A stretch of 64,000 bases of DNA from Roseinatronobacter monicus (GCF_006716865.1 NZ_VFPT01000001.1:82001-146000), one strand, 5' to 3'; counted from the stretch's first letter, positions 9,881 to 18,536 are shown. Made by a program: numbers and translations. The notes: a model not told the origin generated them from the letters alone.

Positions 9881-10909
9881 ATGTACGATACAATGATCGG
9901 GGTAGATTTGGCAAAGCGAGTTTTTCATCTGCACGTCGCGTCGATGACAGGGCATGTGAGAGATCGCAAGAAGCTGACGCCATTGCAGTTTCGGCGCTAC
10001 ATGGCGGACGCGCCGAATTGCGTTGTGGTCTTTGAAGCCTGTGGGAGCGCGCATTACTGGGCGCGGCAAATGATGGAGCTGGGTCACGAGGCGCGGATCA
10101 TCCCGGCGCAGTACGTAAAGCCGTTTGTAAAACGCCATAAAAATGACCGGAATGACGCAGAGGCGATCGTGGTGGCGGCGCAGCGTCCCGAGATGCACTT
10201 CACGACGGTGAAGAGTGAACAGCAGCAGGCACGCGCGGTCGTATTTCGGGCGCGCGAACGACTTGTAAATCAGCGCACTGAGCTGGTGAACGCTTTGCGC
10301 TCAACGCTCTATGAATACGGGCACACATTCCCTGTGGGATTTGGCCATGTGAAACGGATCGCCGAACTGTTGGAGGCGCCTGAGTGCGACCTTCCTGCTC
10401 TTGTCGTAACGGAGTGCCAGGACCTGCTGGCGCAAATTGCTGAGAAAACAGACCGTATCACAGCGAAGGACAAGCTGATCAAGCAACTCGCAAAAGAAAG
10501 CGCTGTGGCGCGGCGCCTGCAAACGATGCCGGGTGTGGGGCCGATGACTGCATTGGCGGTTGAGGCTTTCGCACCGGATATGGAGCAATTCTCCTGCGGA
10601 CGGGACTTTGCGGCCTGGCTGGGATTGGTGCCGTTGCAAAAATCGACCGGTGGCAAGAGCCGTTTGGGTAAGCTGTCCAAGATGGGCCAGGTCGATATCC
10701 GACGTTTGCTGATCATCGGGGCGATGTCGCGGATCATCGGGCGGGCGCGTCATACGATTCCAGATGACAGCTGGCTTGGCAGGAAAGTGGCCATGAAGCC
10801 GAAGATGCTGGTTGGCATTTCGCTGGCGAACAAGATGGCGCGCCAGATCTGGGCGATGCTGACGAAGAATGAGGATTACAGAGATCCGGCGCTGGTGGGC
10901 GCGGCATGA
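9881..10909 (+). CDS. IS110/IS1111-type transposase (342 aa), copy 1
   Basis: A DEDD-type transposase: N-terminal RuvC-like domain with D in MIGVDLAKRVFHLH, E in VVFEACGSAHYW and the KRHKNDRNDAEAI motif (residues ~85-97), then a helical linker, and the C-terminal Transposase_20 domain with MPGVGPMTALAVEAF near residue 210 and a conserved CGRDFAAWLGLVP. ATG 9881 is preceded by GGACGGCGAG. These enzymes recombine DNA through a catalytic serine in the C-terminal domain and are guided by an RNA from the element's non-coding end. Identical to the copy at 13372-14400. Confidence 0.93.
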   Translation: MYDTMIGVDLAKRVFHLHVASMTGHVRDRKKLTPLQFRRYMADAPNCVVVFEACGSAHYWARQMMELGHEARIIPAQYVKPFVKRHKNDRNDAEAIVVAAQRPEMHFTTVKSEQQQARAVVFRARERLVNQRTELVNALRSTLYEYGHTFPVGFGHVKRIAELLEAPECDLPALVVTECQDLLAQIAEKTDRITAKDKLIKQLAKESAVARRLQTMPGVGPMTALAVEAFAPDMEQFSCGRDFAAWLGLVPLQKSTGGKSRLGKLSKMGQVDIRRLLIIGAMSRIIGRARHTIPDDSWLGRKVAMKPKMLVGISLANKMARQIWAMLTKNEDYRDPALVGAA

Positions 10910-11168
10910 CAGCCATGTCGTAACCTGCAAGCGTCGGTGCCAAGGGGAGTGTGAGAGTGCTATGACCTGAATGGGCGCAACGATCGAATAGATCTGGATT
11001 GGGAAAACCATAGTTGAACTTTGCGCCAAAAGCGCTTCCCCAAGATTTGGACCCTATCCGCTGATCACCATACCGGCCGCGGCTTCCGGAAACGCCGCTC
11101 AGAACAGGCCTGAAAGAAGCACGCAATCGATCACACGCACTGAAACGGTCAAAAGACTCTTGCATCAC
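10910..11168 (+). ncRNA. Candidate bridge-RNA region of IS110-A copy 1
   Basis: Non-coding stretch between the transposase stop and the right subterminal repeat. In IS1111-type members of the IS110 family the guide (bridge) RNA comes from this side. No sequence-level proof here: I assign it by position, by the lack of a coding frame and by the retained long 3' region. The mirrored copy is at 13113-13371. Confidence 0.3.
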
Positions 11169-11338
11169 GGGCGGCAACCAAAGAAGTTTAACACTTTTGG
11201 CCGGGATTCTGGCCGATTTAGAGGGCTAAGGTGTTGAATTCCTTTGGGTTGGAGGGCAAATTCTCTTAAGCGTTGTTGTGTCACGCGATGGTAATATTGA
11301 TTATTGATAGATAGCTAAAATAACGGTATCGTCGTGTC

Positions 11339-13027
11339 ATGTGTGTGCGCGTATCAAAATCAGGCAACCGCAGCTACCTGCAAATCGTCGAGGGCTACCG
11401 CGACGAGGCAGGGCGTGTGAAGCAAAAGGTCATTGCCAATCTGGGCCGGCTGGACAAGATGGGCGAGAAAAATCTGTCGGCGCTGATCCACGGCCTTCAG
11501 CGCGCGGCAGGCCGACCAGAAATGCTGCCCGAGCCTCCGAAATTCGACAGCTCCAAGACATTTGGGGATGTCTGGGTGCTCCATCAGCTCTGGCATGAGC
11601 TGGGATTGTCAGATGCATTGCGCCGCGCCCTGCGCTCCTCACGCCGTCAGTTCGACGCAGAAGCTCTGGTGCGGGCGATGGTTTTCAACCGGTTGATCGA
11701 CCCCACCAGCAAGATCGGCGTTGTCGAATGGCTCCGCGCAGAGACAAGCATGCCCGGCATTGATCCTGAAGCTGTTCATCACATGCAGCTCATGCGCGCC
11801 ATGGATGCGCTCGAAGAGAACAAGGACGCGGTGGAGCAGGCGGTCGCGAACCAGCTGCATCCCTTGCTGGATAAGGACCTGAGCGTCGTCTTCTATGATG
11901 TGACTTCTGTTCGCATCCATGGGACTGCGCAGCTGGAGGATGACCTGCGCGCCTATGGGCAAAGCAAGGATATCCATGGGATCGGCCGTCAGTTTGCCTT
12001 GGGCGTTATCCAGACGGCCGAAGGCCTGCCGATTGCGCATGAGGTCTTCGAGGGCAATGTGGCCGAGACCAGAACGCTGGTCCCGATCCTGCAACGGCTG
12101 CAAAAGCGCTTTGCGTTGAGGCGGATTGTTATCGTGGCAGATCGGGGGCTGCTGAGCCTCGACAATGTTGCCGCCCTGGAAGAACTGGGCCGCGCACAAG
12201 GCGTGTGCGTGGATTACATTCTGGCGGTCCCAGCCCGCAGATATTCGGCCTTTGCAGAAATCCTGCGCGAGGTGCAGCCTGCATTGGACAGCGCTGATGG
12301 CCCGGTTGATCAGGATGTCATCACCGAAACCCTCTGGGAAGAGCGTCGCCTGGTGATCGCGCATAATGCCGCCCGCGCAGCAGAACAGACAGCAGCGCGG
12401 CAGAGCATCATCGCTGAGCTTGATGCTCTTGGTGACGCCTTGGCCAGAAAGCTCGACGCGCAAGATGCCGGTGAGAATGGCCGGGGACGGCGTAGTTCCG
12501 ACCGCGGCGCCTATCAGCGCTTCCACAAGGCGCTGTTGGAAAAACAGATGACCCGGTTCATTAAGACCGATCTTGGCAGCCCCAGTTTCACCTATTCCGT
12601 GGACGAAGAGGCTCTTGAACAGGCGGAACGGTTGGATGGAAAGCTCCTTCTGGTTACCAGCCTGTCGGATATGACACCCGAAGAGGTCGTCCATCGCTAT
12701 CGTTCACTCGCTGATATTGAGCGGGGGTTTCGTGTGCTTAAATCCGAAATCGAGATCGCACCGGTCTATCACCGCCTACCTGATCGCATCCGCGCCCACG
12801 CCCTTGTATGCTTCCTCGCCCTTGTTCTCTACCGCATTCTCCGAATGCGCCTGAGGGCCGCGCAAAGCCCTGTGTCGCCATCACGGCTGCTGAAATCACT
12901 GGGCAGGATTCAGAAGCATACTGTCCATGTGGGTGCGAATGCATATCACGGAATAACCCGCCCTGAGCCTGAACAGTTGGACCTGTTCCGGACGCTGAAC
13001 ATAGAGCTGCCAAAGCAGCCAGCCTGA
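11339..13027 (+). CDS. IS1634-family transposase of IS1634-B (562 aa)
   Basis: Complete IS1634-type DDE transposase: start VRVSKSGNRSYLQIVEGYRD, D in SVVFYDVTSVRIHG and VADRGLLSLDN, Y-R-E-K signature in RYRSLADIERGFRVLKSEI, then APVYHRLPDRIRAH. ATG 11339 was chosen because it matches the family N-terminus. A direct repeat GTTGTGTCA sits 55 bases upstream of the start (11275-11283) and again just after the stop (13031-13039). The gene is intact, but its element's terminal repeats are both broken by IS110-A, so it should no longer mobilise itself. Confidence 0.92.
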   Translation: MCVRVSKSGNRSYLQIVEGYRDEAGRVKQKVIANLGRLDKMGEKNLSALIHGLQRAAGRPEMLPEPPKFDSSKTFGDVWVLHQLWHELGLSDALRRALRSSRRQFDAEALVRAMVFNRLIDPTSKIGVVEWLRAETSMPGIDPEAVHHMQLMRAMDALEENKDAVEQAVANQLHPLLDKDLSVVFYDVTSVRIHGTAQLEDDLRAYGQSKDIHGIGRQFALGVIQTAEGLPIAHEVFEGNVAETRTLVPILQRLQKRFALRRIVIVADRGLLSLDNVAALEELGRAQGVCVDYILAVPARRYSAFAEILREVQPALDSADGPVDQDVITETLWEERRLVIAHNAARAAEQTAARQSIIAELDALGDALARKLDAQDAGENGRGRRSSDRGAYQRFHKALLEKQMTRFIKTDLGSPSFTYSVDEEALEQAERLDGKLLLVTSLSDMTPEEVVHRYRSLADIERGFRVLKSEIEIAPVYHRLPDRIRAHALVCFLALVLYRILRMRLRAAQSPVSPSRLLKSLGRIQKHTVHVGANAYHGITRPEPEQLDLFRTLNIELPKQPA

Positions 13028-13094
13028 TCTGTTGTGTCATTTCTTGAAGCCCCGTTTCAAGAAAATCAAACACTTAACGCTCATAAGTGTTAAA

Positions 13095-14490
13095 CTTCTT
13101 TGGTTGCCGCCCGTGATGCAAGAGTCTTTTGACCGTTTCAGTGCGTGTGATCGATTGCGTGCTTCTTTCAGGCCTGTTCTGAGCGGCGTTTCCGGAAGCC
13201 GCGGCCGGTATGGTGATCAGCGGATAGGGTCCAAATCTTGGGGAAGCGCTTTTGGCGCAAAGTTCAACTATGGTTTTCCCAATCCAGATCTATTCGATCG
13301 TTGCGCCCATTCAGGTCATAGCACTCTCACACTCCCCTTGGCACCGACGCTTGCAGGTTACGACATGGCTGTCATGCCGCGCCCACCAGCGCCGGATCTC
13401 TGTAATCCTCATTCTTCGTCAGCATCGCCCAGATCTGGCGCGCCATCTTGTTCGCCAGCGAAATGCCAACCAGCATCTTCGGCTTCATGGCCACTTTCCT
13501 GCCAAGCCAGCTGTCATCTGGAATCGTATGACGCGCCCGCCCGATGATCCGCGACATCGCCCCGATGATCAGCAAACGTCGGATATCGACCTGGCCCATC
13601 TTGGACAGCTTACCCAAACGGCTCTTGCCACCGGTCGATTTTTGCAACGGCACCAATCCCAGCCAGGCCGCAAAGTCCCGTCCGCAGGAGAATTGCTCCA
13701 TATCCGGTGCGAAAGCCTCAACCGCCAATGCAGTCATCGGCCCCACACCCGGCATCGTTTGCAGGCGCCGCGCCACAGCGCTTTCTTTTGCGAGTTGCTT
13801 GATCAGCTTGTCCTTCGCTGTGATACGGTCTGTTTTCTCAGCAATTTGCGCCAGCAGGTCCTGGCACTCCGTTACGACAAGAGCAGGAAGGTCGCACTCA
13901 GGCGCCTCCAACAGTTCGGCGATCCGTTTCACATGGCCAAATCCCACAGGGAATGTGTGCCCGTATTCATAGAGCGTTGAGCGCAAAGCGTTCACCAGCT
14001 CAGTGCGCTGATTTACAAGTCGTTCGCGCGCCCGAAATACGACCGCGCGTGCCTGCTGCTGTTCACTCTTCACCGTCGTGAAGTGCATCTCGGGACGCTG
14101 CGCCGCCACCACGATCGCCTCTGCGTCATTCCGGTCATTTTTATGGCGTTTTACAAACGGCTTTACGTACTGCGCCGGGATGATCCGCGCCTCGTGACCC
14201 AGCTCCATCATTTGCCGCGCCCAGTAATGCGCGCTCCCACAGGCTTCAAAGACCACAACGCAATTCGGCGCGTCCGCCATGTAGCGCCGAAACTGCAATG
14301 GCGTCAGCTTCTTGCGATCTCTCACATGCCCTGTCATCGACGCGACGTGCAGATGAAAAACTCGCTTTGCCAAATCTACCCCGATCATTGTATCGTACAT
14401 CTCGCCGTCCTTCTCTATTTCTGTGGCCTATACACCACTCATGTTGGCACTTTGATGCCTCTCGGGGAAGGGCGGCAACCATACCATCTT
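13095..14490 (-). mobile_element. IS110-family element IS110-A, copy 2 (inverted)
   Basis: Exact reverse complement of copy 1 (positions i and 24281-i correspond throughout the parts compared). It interrupts the right terminal repeat of IS1634-B at the same base at which copy 1 interrupts the left repeat, which explains the inverted arrangement. Confidence 0.8.
13372..14400 (-). CDS. IS110/IS1111-type transposase (342 aa), copy 2
   Basis: Residue-for-residue identical to the transposase at 9881-10909 with the same DEDD motifs and C-terminal Transposase_20 domain. The identity shows that both insertions are recent or that the two arms are kept alike by recombination. Confidence 0.93.
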   Translation of the reverse strand: MYDTMIGVDLAKRVFHLHVASMTGHVRDRKKLTPLQFRRYMADAPNCVVVFEACGSAHYWARQMMELGHEARIIPAQYVKPFVKRHKNDRNDAEAIVVAAQRPEMHFTTVKSEQQQARAVVFRARERLVNQRTELVNALRSTLYEYGHTFPVGFGHVKRIAELLEAPECDLPALVVTECQDLLAQIAEKTDRITAKDKLIKQLAKESAVARRLQTMPGVGPMTALAVEAFAPDMEQFSCGRDFAAWLGLVPLQKSTGGKSRLGKLSKMGQVDIRRLLIIGAMSRIIGRARHTIPDDSWLGRKVAMKPKMLVGISLANKMARQIWAMLTKNEDYRDPALVGAA

Positions 14491-15832
14491 GGGTGTTCCG
14501 CGCGCGGCTGGTCGAGATCATCGATATGCGCCATGAACTGGTGAAGCTGGCGGATTTGATTGACCGGGGTTTCTTTGAGCGCGAATGGGCTGGGTTCTTT
14601 CCCTCGCAAGAGGGACGACCTGCAACCCCATCGCGTCTGGTGGCAGGGCTTCTCTATCTCCAGCATGCCTACAAGCTGTCGGATGAGGCCGTGGTCGCGC
14701 GCTGGGTGGAGAACCCCTATTATCAGCATTTCTGCGGTGAGACCTTCTTCCAGCACCGCCCACCTATCGATCCATCATCGCTCACACGCTGGCGCAATCG
14801 AATTGGTGAGGAAGGTGCCGAATGGCTGCTGACCAAGACCATTGAGGCCGGGCGCGCGTCTGGCGCTGTGAATGACAAAAGCCTTAAGCGCGTGTCGGTC
14901 GACACCACGGTGATGGAGAAGAATATCGCCTATCCGACCGATGCGCGGCTCTATGAACGCGCGCGCCAGAAGCTGGTGGCGCTGGCCCATGAGGCCGATG
15001 TCGATCTACGCCAGAGCTACGCACGTCTTGCCCCGCGTCTGGCGCGACAGGTCGGCCGCTATGCTCACGCGAAACAATTCAAGCGGATGCGCAAGGCATT
15101 GAAAAAGCTGAAAGGCTACACGGGGCGGGTCATGCGCGACTTGCGCCGTCATCTGAGCGGCATTCCAGATGGAGCGCTGCGTGAGCAAATCTGCGATGCT
15201 CTCGTGCTGACCGGACGGCTTCTGGCCCAGAAGCCGAAAGACAAGAACAAGATCTACAGCCTGCATGAACCCGAGGTCGATTGCATCTCGAAAGGCAAGG
15301 CGCGTGTGCGCTACGAGTTCGGCACCAAGGTCTCCGTCGCCGCTACCATCGCGGAAGGCTTCATCGTCGGCGCACGCTCCATGCCCGGCAACCCATATGA
15401 CGGGCACACTCTGCAAGAGGCGCTGGATCAGGTCGAAGTGCTGACTGACATCCGCCCATCATTGGCCGTCGTGGACCGGGGCTATCGCGGCCATGGTGTG
15501 ACGCGAACCCGCGTGTTGATCAGTGGCATGCGCAAAGGCATCACGCCCATGCTGGCAAAACTGTTGCGAAGGCGCAGCGCTATCGAAGCCGAGATCGGAC
15601 ACATGAAAACTGACGGTCGACTGACACGCTGCCCTCTCAAGGGCACTGGAGGAGATGCGATCTTCGCTGTTCTCTGTGCCTGCGGCCACAATATCCGCAA
15701 GATGCTGGCCCATCTCAGGGCTATTTTGGGACTCATCATAGCAGCGCTCTTAGCCGCTATATGGCACCGTCCGACAAATCAGATCGAGCCACAAGCCGCT
15801 TGAGCAGGCAAAATACGTTGTTCAGGATGAAC

Positions 15833-15884
15833 TAAATCCCGGACAGCTGTTTTAGTAATTCTCGGACAGCTGGGTGATCCGAAG
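15833..15884 (+). repeat. Second and third CGGACAG repeats after IS5-A
   Basis: Starts with the TSD TAAATC, then CCCGGACAGCTGTTTTAG and CTCGGACAGCTGGGTGATC. With the copy at 6508-6534 this forms three tandem imperfect repeats of about 23 bp that IS5-A split. Probably the end of an unidentified transposable element. Confidence 0.45.
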
Positions 15885-15885
15885 A

Positions 15886-15942
15886 TGGTATGGTTGCCGC
15901 CCTTCCCCGAGAGGCATCAAAGTGCCAACATGAGTGGTGTAT
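15886..15942 (+). mobile_element. IS110-A left-end fragment (copy 3)
   Basis: These 57 bases are identical to the left end of IS110-A (from AAGATGGTAT through the GGTTGCCGCCC repeat), then stop at GTGTAT where the right end of IS1634-C begins. The rest of this IS110 copy is missing. Confidence 0.75.
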
Positions 15943-16330
15943 CCCAAGTTAATCAACAAAACCGATAAGTGTCTGATTTCATTTAGGCCGAATGGCCAAA
16001 AATGTTACAACAAGAGCGCTGTCAGGTGGGTTTTGGCAGGTTGAGTGTTTCGAAGAGGTCCAGTTGCTCCGGTGTGGTGTTGCTTATTCCTTGGAAGCTG
16101 CGGCTTCCGGCATATGCCGTGTGTTTCTGAATGCGCGACAGGATGTCGAGGGCGAGCTGAGGACTTGCGTGATGGCCTTTGGCCTTCAGGCGCATGCGCA
16201 TGACTCGGTGCAGGGTGAGGGCCAGAAAGCAGATCAGCGCATGGGCGCGGATACGGTCGGGCAATCTGTGATGAACTGGCGCGATCTCGATGTCAGATTT
16301 CAGGACGCGAAAGCCCCGCTCGATATACCA
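15943..16330 (-). pseudogene. IS1634-C remnant: transposase C-terminus and right end
   Basis: Reading leftwards, the frame from about 16330 to the stop at 16022 encodes ~103 residues starting IERGFRVLKSDIEIAP and ending LNLPKPT, i.e. only the end of an IS1634 transposase from the catalytic E onward. The non-coding 15943-16021 is its right end (CCCAAGTTAATCAAC). Similar to, but clearly different from, IS1634-A and -B. Upstream of residue I the sequence changes to that leading into the recombinase gene, so a deletion joined the two. Confidence 0.8.
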
Positions 16331-16426
16331 TAGAGCCTGCCTCTTATAACTTGACAGAGCATGATGATCCCCCCAGAATCGGATTTGAAGCGCTTCGCGC
16401 GCTCGCACGCTGGATGGGATCACGCG

Positions 16427-16675
16427 ATGAGCGAAGTACCGTCAGTTCCAGAATTTCAGATGCTGCCGTTGGATCGACGGCAGGAGGCCATCGCACTGTT
16501 GGGGCGGATGGCGCTGCGCCAGATCCGCAGCGCGATCGAGACCAAGGAGAGCGATGATGACGTCAGAATCGATCATGGTCCCGCGCGCCCAGAGTTTACC
16601 CGAGAAAGTCTGCGGACAGCATCGCGATCGCCAAGCGATCGTTTATATTCGCCAATCAACGCTGCAGCAGGTTGA
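16427..16675 (+). CDS. Small hypothetical protein before the recombinase
   Basis: ATG 16427 gives 82 residues beginning MSEVPSVPEFQMLPLDRRQE. The first ~45 residues look protein-like and helical. The frame overlaps the recombinase start by 122 bases, so the C-terminal half may be a shadow. Small genes before such large serine recombinases are common in alphaproteobacterial mobile elements; no function known. Confidence 0.35.
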   Translation: MSEVPSVPEFQMLPLDRRQEAIALLGRMALRQIRSAIETKESDDDVRIDHGPARPEFTRESLRTASRSPSDRLYSPINAAAG

Positions 16676-18536
16676 GCGCAATCAGGAATCGACACGGCTG
16701 CAATACGCTCTGGTTGACCGGGCTTTCGCACTTGGCTGGCCGCGGGAAGCGATCGTCGTGGTCGACGATGATCTGGGACGCTCGGGCGCCTCGATCGAGG
16801 GACGGCTTGGCTTTCAGCGGCTGGTAGCAGAAGTCGGACTGGGTCGTGTCGGATTGGTCCTTGGGGTCGAGATGTCACGGCTTGCGCGCTCGTGCCGGGA
16901 CTGGCACCAGTTGTTGGAGATTTGCTCCCTATTCGATACATTGATTGCGGATGCCGATGGCGTTTACGACCCATCGAATTTCAACGATAGGCTCCTGTTA
17001 GGCTTAAAGGGGACAATGAGCGAGGCCGAACTGCATATTATCAAGGCAAGAATGCTGGAGGGGCGACGTGCGAAGGCCCGGCGCGGCGAACTCGCAAAGA
17101 GTTTGCCAGCGGGTTATGTAGCGCGCCCGTCGGGGGAGGTCATCTTCGAACCTGATGAACAGGCCCAGGGCGTCATCCGTCTTATCTTTGATTTGTTTGA
17201 GCGGCTGCGGTCGGTTGGAGGTGTGCTGCGGTATCTGAACGAGCACAATATACAGATGCCGATACGCAGGAAAGATGGCCCGACCAAGGGTGATCTTGAG
17301 TGGCGCCGCCCAAGCCGAGCCACGCTGCATAACCTGTTCAACAATCCTATTTATGCCGGTGTGTATGCCTGGGGTGCGCGGCCCGTCGACAGGCGGCGCC
17401 AGAAGCCGGGGCGTCCTGGAACCGGGCGCTGCGTGAAGGCGCCGGACAATGTCGAGGTGTTTCTGCCAGACCGGTTGCCGGCCTATATCAGCTTGGAGCA
17501 ATTCGAGAGCATCCAAGCGCAGATTAGGGCCAACCTGCCGAGCGCGCAGGGGCCGGTCCGGGCTGGAAGCGCTTTGCTATCGGGCATGGTGATTTGTGGC
17601 GCGTGCGGCTTGAGGATGCAGCCAACCTATAACAACAATGGTCAAGTCGCGCGCTACATCTGCAATGGCATGCACATGGCCTACGCAGAACCAATCTGTC
17701 AGTCGCTTAAAGCGGCCCCGGTTGATGAGGCTGTGTCGCGCGCTATCCTGCGATCGCTGGAACCAGCCGCGCTCGAGATCAGTCTTGCGGTCGCCAGCGA
17801 CCTTGAAGCGGAACGCAAATCTCTCGATCGTCAATGGCAGCAGCGTCTTGAGCGCGCCCAATTCGAGGTTGATCGCGCCCGGCGGAGTTATGCCAGCGTC
17901 GAGCCAGAGAACCGACTGGTTGCGCGTAGTCTCGAGAAGAGTTGGGAAGAGGCGCTGGCGAGCCAAGCGCGCCTCATGGTTGATTATGACCGCTTCCAGC
18001 GCGAACGTCTGCAAGCACCGAGCCGCACTGAACTGGAGGCGATCCGTACCCTTACCCAAGATCTCCCCGCGCTTTGGCAGGCGGCAACAACCACACAAAG
18101 AGAACGACAGGAAATTGTACGGCTGCTGCTCGAAAGGGTTATCATCAAGATGGTTGATGACACCGAGCATGTGGAGGTCACGTGTCATTGGCATGGCGGC
18201 AATCAAACGATGCACAAGGTGATCCGTCCTGTCGCGCGGATCACCGCGCTCAGCAGCTATCCGGCACTGATTGCGCGCATGAAGGAACTCTACGAAGCTG
18301 GCCACAGTAGCCGCTGCATTGCCAATATTCTCAACGAAGAAGGCTTTGTCCCCCCCAAGCGTCGTAACACCTATACCCCCGAAATGGTCCGCCACCGCCT
18401 GGTTGCGGCGGGCATCGCCAAACCACAGCGCAAAAAACCCAGCGCCTCAGCGATGATTGTGCGCGAACCCGACGAGTGGACAATCCGAGAATTAGCCGAA
18501 GCCATCGGCATGCCTCAAGCGACCCTGTATTATTGA
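16554..18536 (+). CDS. Large serine recombinase, 3'-truncated at IS5-B junction
   Basis: 660 residues. N-terminal resolvase domain with the catalytic serine in YIRQS (Ser35) and the conserved EMSRLARSCRDWHQLLE helix (~residues 103-120); a recombinase domain (RRGELAKSLPAGYVARP onward, ~170-300); a zinc ribbon with CGACG (near residue 345) and a second Cys pair in RYICNGMHMAYAEPICQ; then a long coiled coil (~400-480). Such enzymes integrate or excise mobile DNA at att sites. The C-terminus ends WTIRELAEAIGMPQATLYY, a helix-turn-helix cut short: at 18534 the sequence passes directly into IS5-B (TGAGACCTTCTT) and the stop codon comes from IS5. So the last part is missing, though the catalytic domain is whole. 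Starts at 16557 or 16575 are also possible. Confidence 0.8.
   Translation: MMTSESIMVPRAQSLPEKVCGQHRDRQAIVYIRQSTLQQVERNQESTRLQYALVDRAFALGWPREAIVVVDDDLGRSGASIEGRLGFQRLVAEVGLGRVGLVLGVEMSRLARSCRDWHQLLEICSLFDTLIADADGVYDPSNFNDRLLLGLKGTMSEAELHIIKARMLEGRRAKARRGELAKSLPAGYVARPSGEVIFEPDEQAQGVIRLIFDLFERLRSVGGVLRYLNEHNIQMPIRRKDGPTKGDLEWRRPSRATLHNLFNNPIYAGVYAWGARPVDRRRQKPGRPGTGRCVKAPDNVEVFLPDRLPAYISLEQFESIQAQIRANLPSAQGPVRAGSALLSGMVICGACGLRMQPTYNNNGQVARYICNGMHMAYAEPICQSLKAAPVDEAVSRAILRSLEPAALEISLAVASDLEAERKSLDRQWQQRLERAQFEVDRARRSYASVEPENRLVARSLEKSWEEALASQARLMVDYDRFQRERLQAPSRTELEAIRTLTQDLPALWQAATTTQRERQEIVRLLLERVIIKMVDDTEHVEVTCHWHGGNQTMHKVIRPVARITALSSYPALIARMKELYEAGHSSRCIANILNEEGFVPPKRRNTYTPEMVRHRLVAAGIAKPQRKKPSASAMIVREPDEWTIRELAEAIGMPQATLYY

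Larger units (their letters stand above)
9791..11186 (+). mobile_element. IS110-family element IS110-A, copy 1
   Basis: About 1.4 kb, left end AAGATGGTAT, right end ...CCAAAGAAG. Subterminal inverted repeats GGTTGCCGCCC (9801-9811) and GGGCGGCAACC (11169-11179) place it in the IS1111-like subgroup. No target duplication beyond a shared AAG. The region after the transposase gene (~260 bases) is longer than the 90-base leader. Confidence 0.8.
9788..14493 (+). mobile_element. IS1634-family element IS1634-B, with an IS110 in each terminal repeat
   Basis: TSD TGTTCC at 9782-9787 and 14494-14499. The terminal repeats are each split by an IS110-A element: CCC + AAGTTTAACACTT at the left (9788-9790 and ~11184-11196) and its mirror at the right (13085-13097 and 14491-14493). 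The reconstructed repeat CCCAAGTTTAACACTT matches the end of the IS1634-C remnant (CCCAAGTTAATCAAC at 15943), supporting the boundary. Without IS110-A the element is about 1.9 kb. Together with the IS110 copies it makes a perfect 1409-bp inverted repeat (9788-11196 / 13085-14493). Confidence 0.82.
9745..15803 (+). pseudogene. IS5-type transposase of IS5-A, interrupted by IS1634-B/IS110-A
   Basis: The first 14 codons are at 9745-9786 (MKAKPKGPEQDDLF, ATG after GGGGTGGGCG); the remaining 435 codons are at 14499-15803. Removing the insert and one TSD copy (TGTTCC) restores 448 residues: an N-terminal DUF772-type region (residues ~20-110, RLVAGLLYLQHAYKLSDEAV), a DDE region with VDTTVMEKNIAYPTD, VVDRGYRGHG and a terminal E within RRRSAIEAEIGHMK. 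An apparent 501-residue frame from 14298 is an artefact that starts in antisense IS110 sequence. Confidence 0.88.
6535..15832 (+). mobile_element. IS5-type element IS5-A, disrupted by nested insertions
   Basis: Outer element of the nest. Left terminal repeat GTTCGCCCTGAACAAC (6535-6540 continued at 9632-9641) matches the reverse complement of the right end GTTGTTCAGGATGAAC (ending 15832) at 14 of 16 positions. The 6-bp TSD TAAATC lies at 6529-6534 and 15833-15838. Six bases is not the commonest IS5-family duplication, so IS5/IS1182-type is the safest label. Without inserts the element would be about 1.5 kb with one transposase of 448 residues. A second, N-terminally truncated copy lies at 18535-24518. 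Confidence 0.8.

Noticed and set aside
9788..14493. Composite transposon: IS110 copies flanking IS1634-B as cargo
   Set aside because: The TSD belongs to IS1634-B, and both IS110 copies sit inside its terminal repeats at the same base. Targeted insertion explains the arrangement without a composite unit.
14298..15803. 501-residue + strand frame
   Set aside because: Its first ~66 codons are antisense IS110-A sequence; only 14499 onward is the IS5 transposase.
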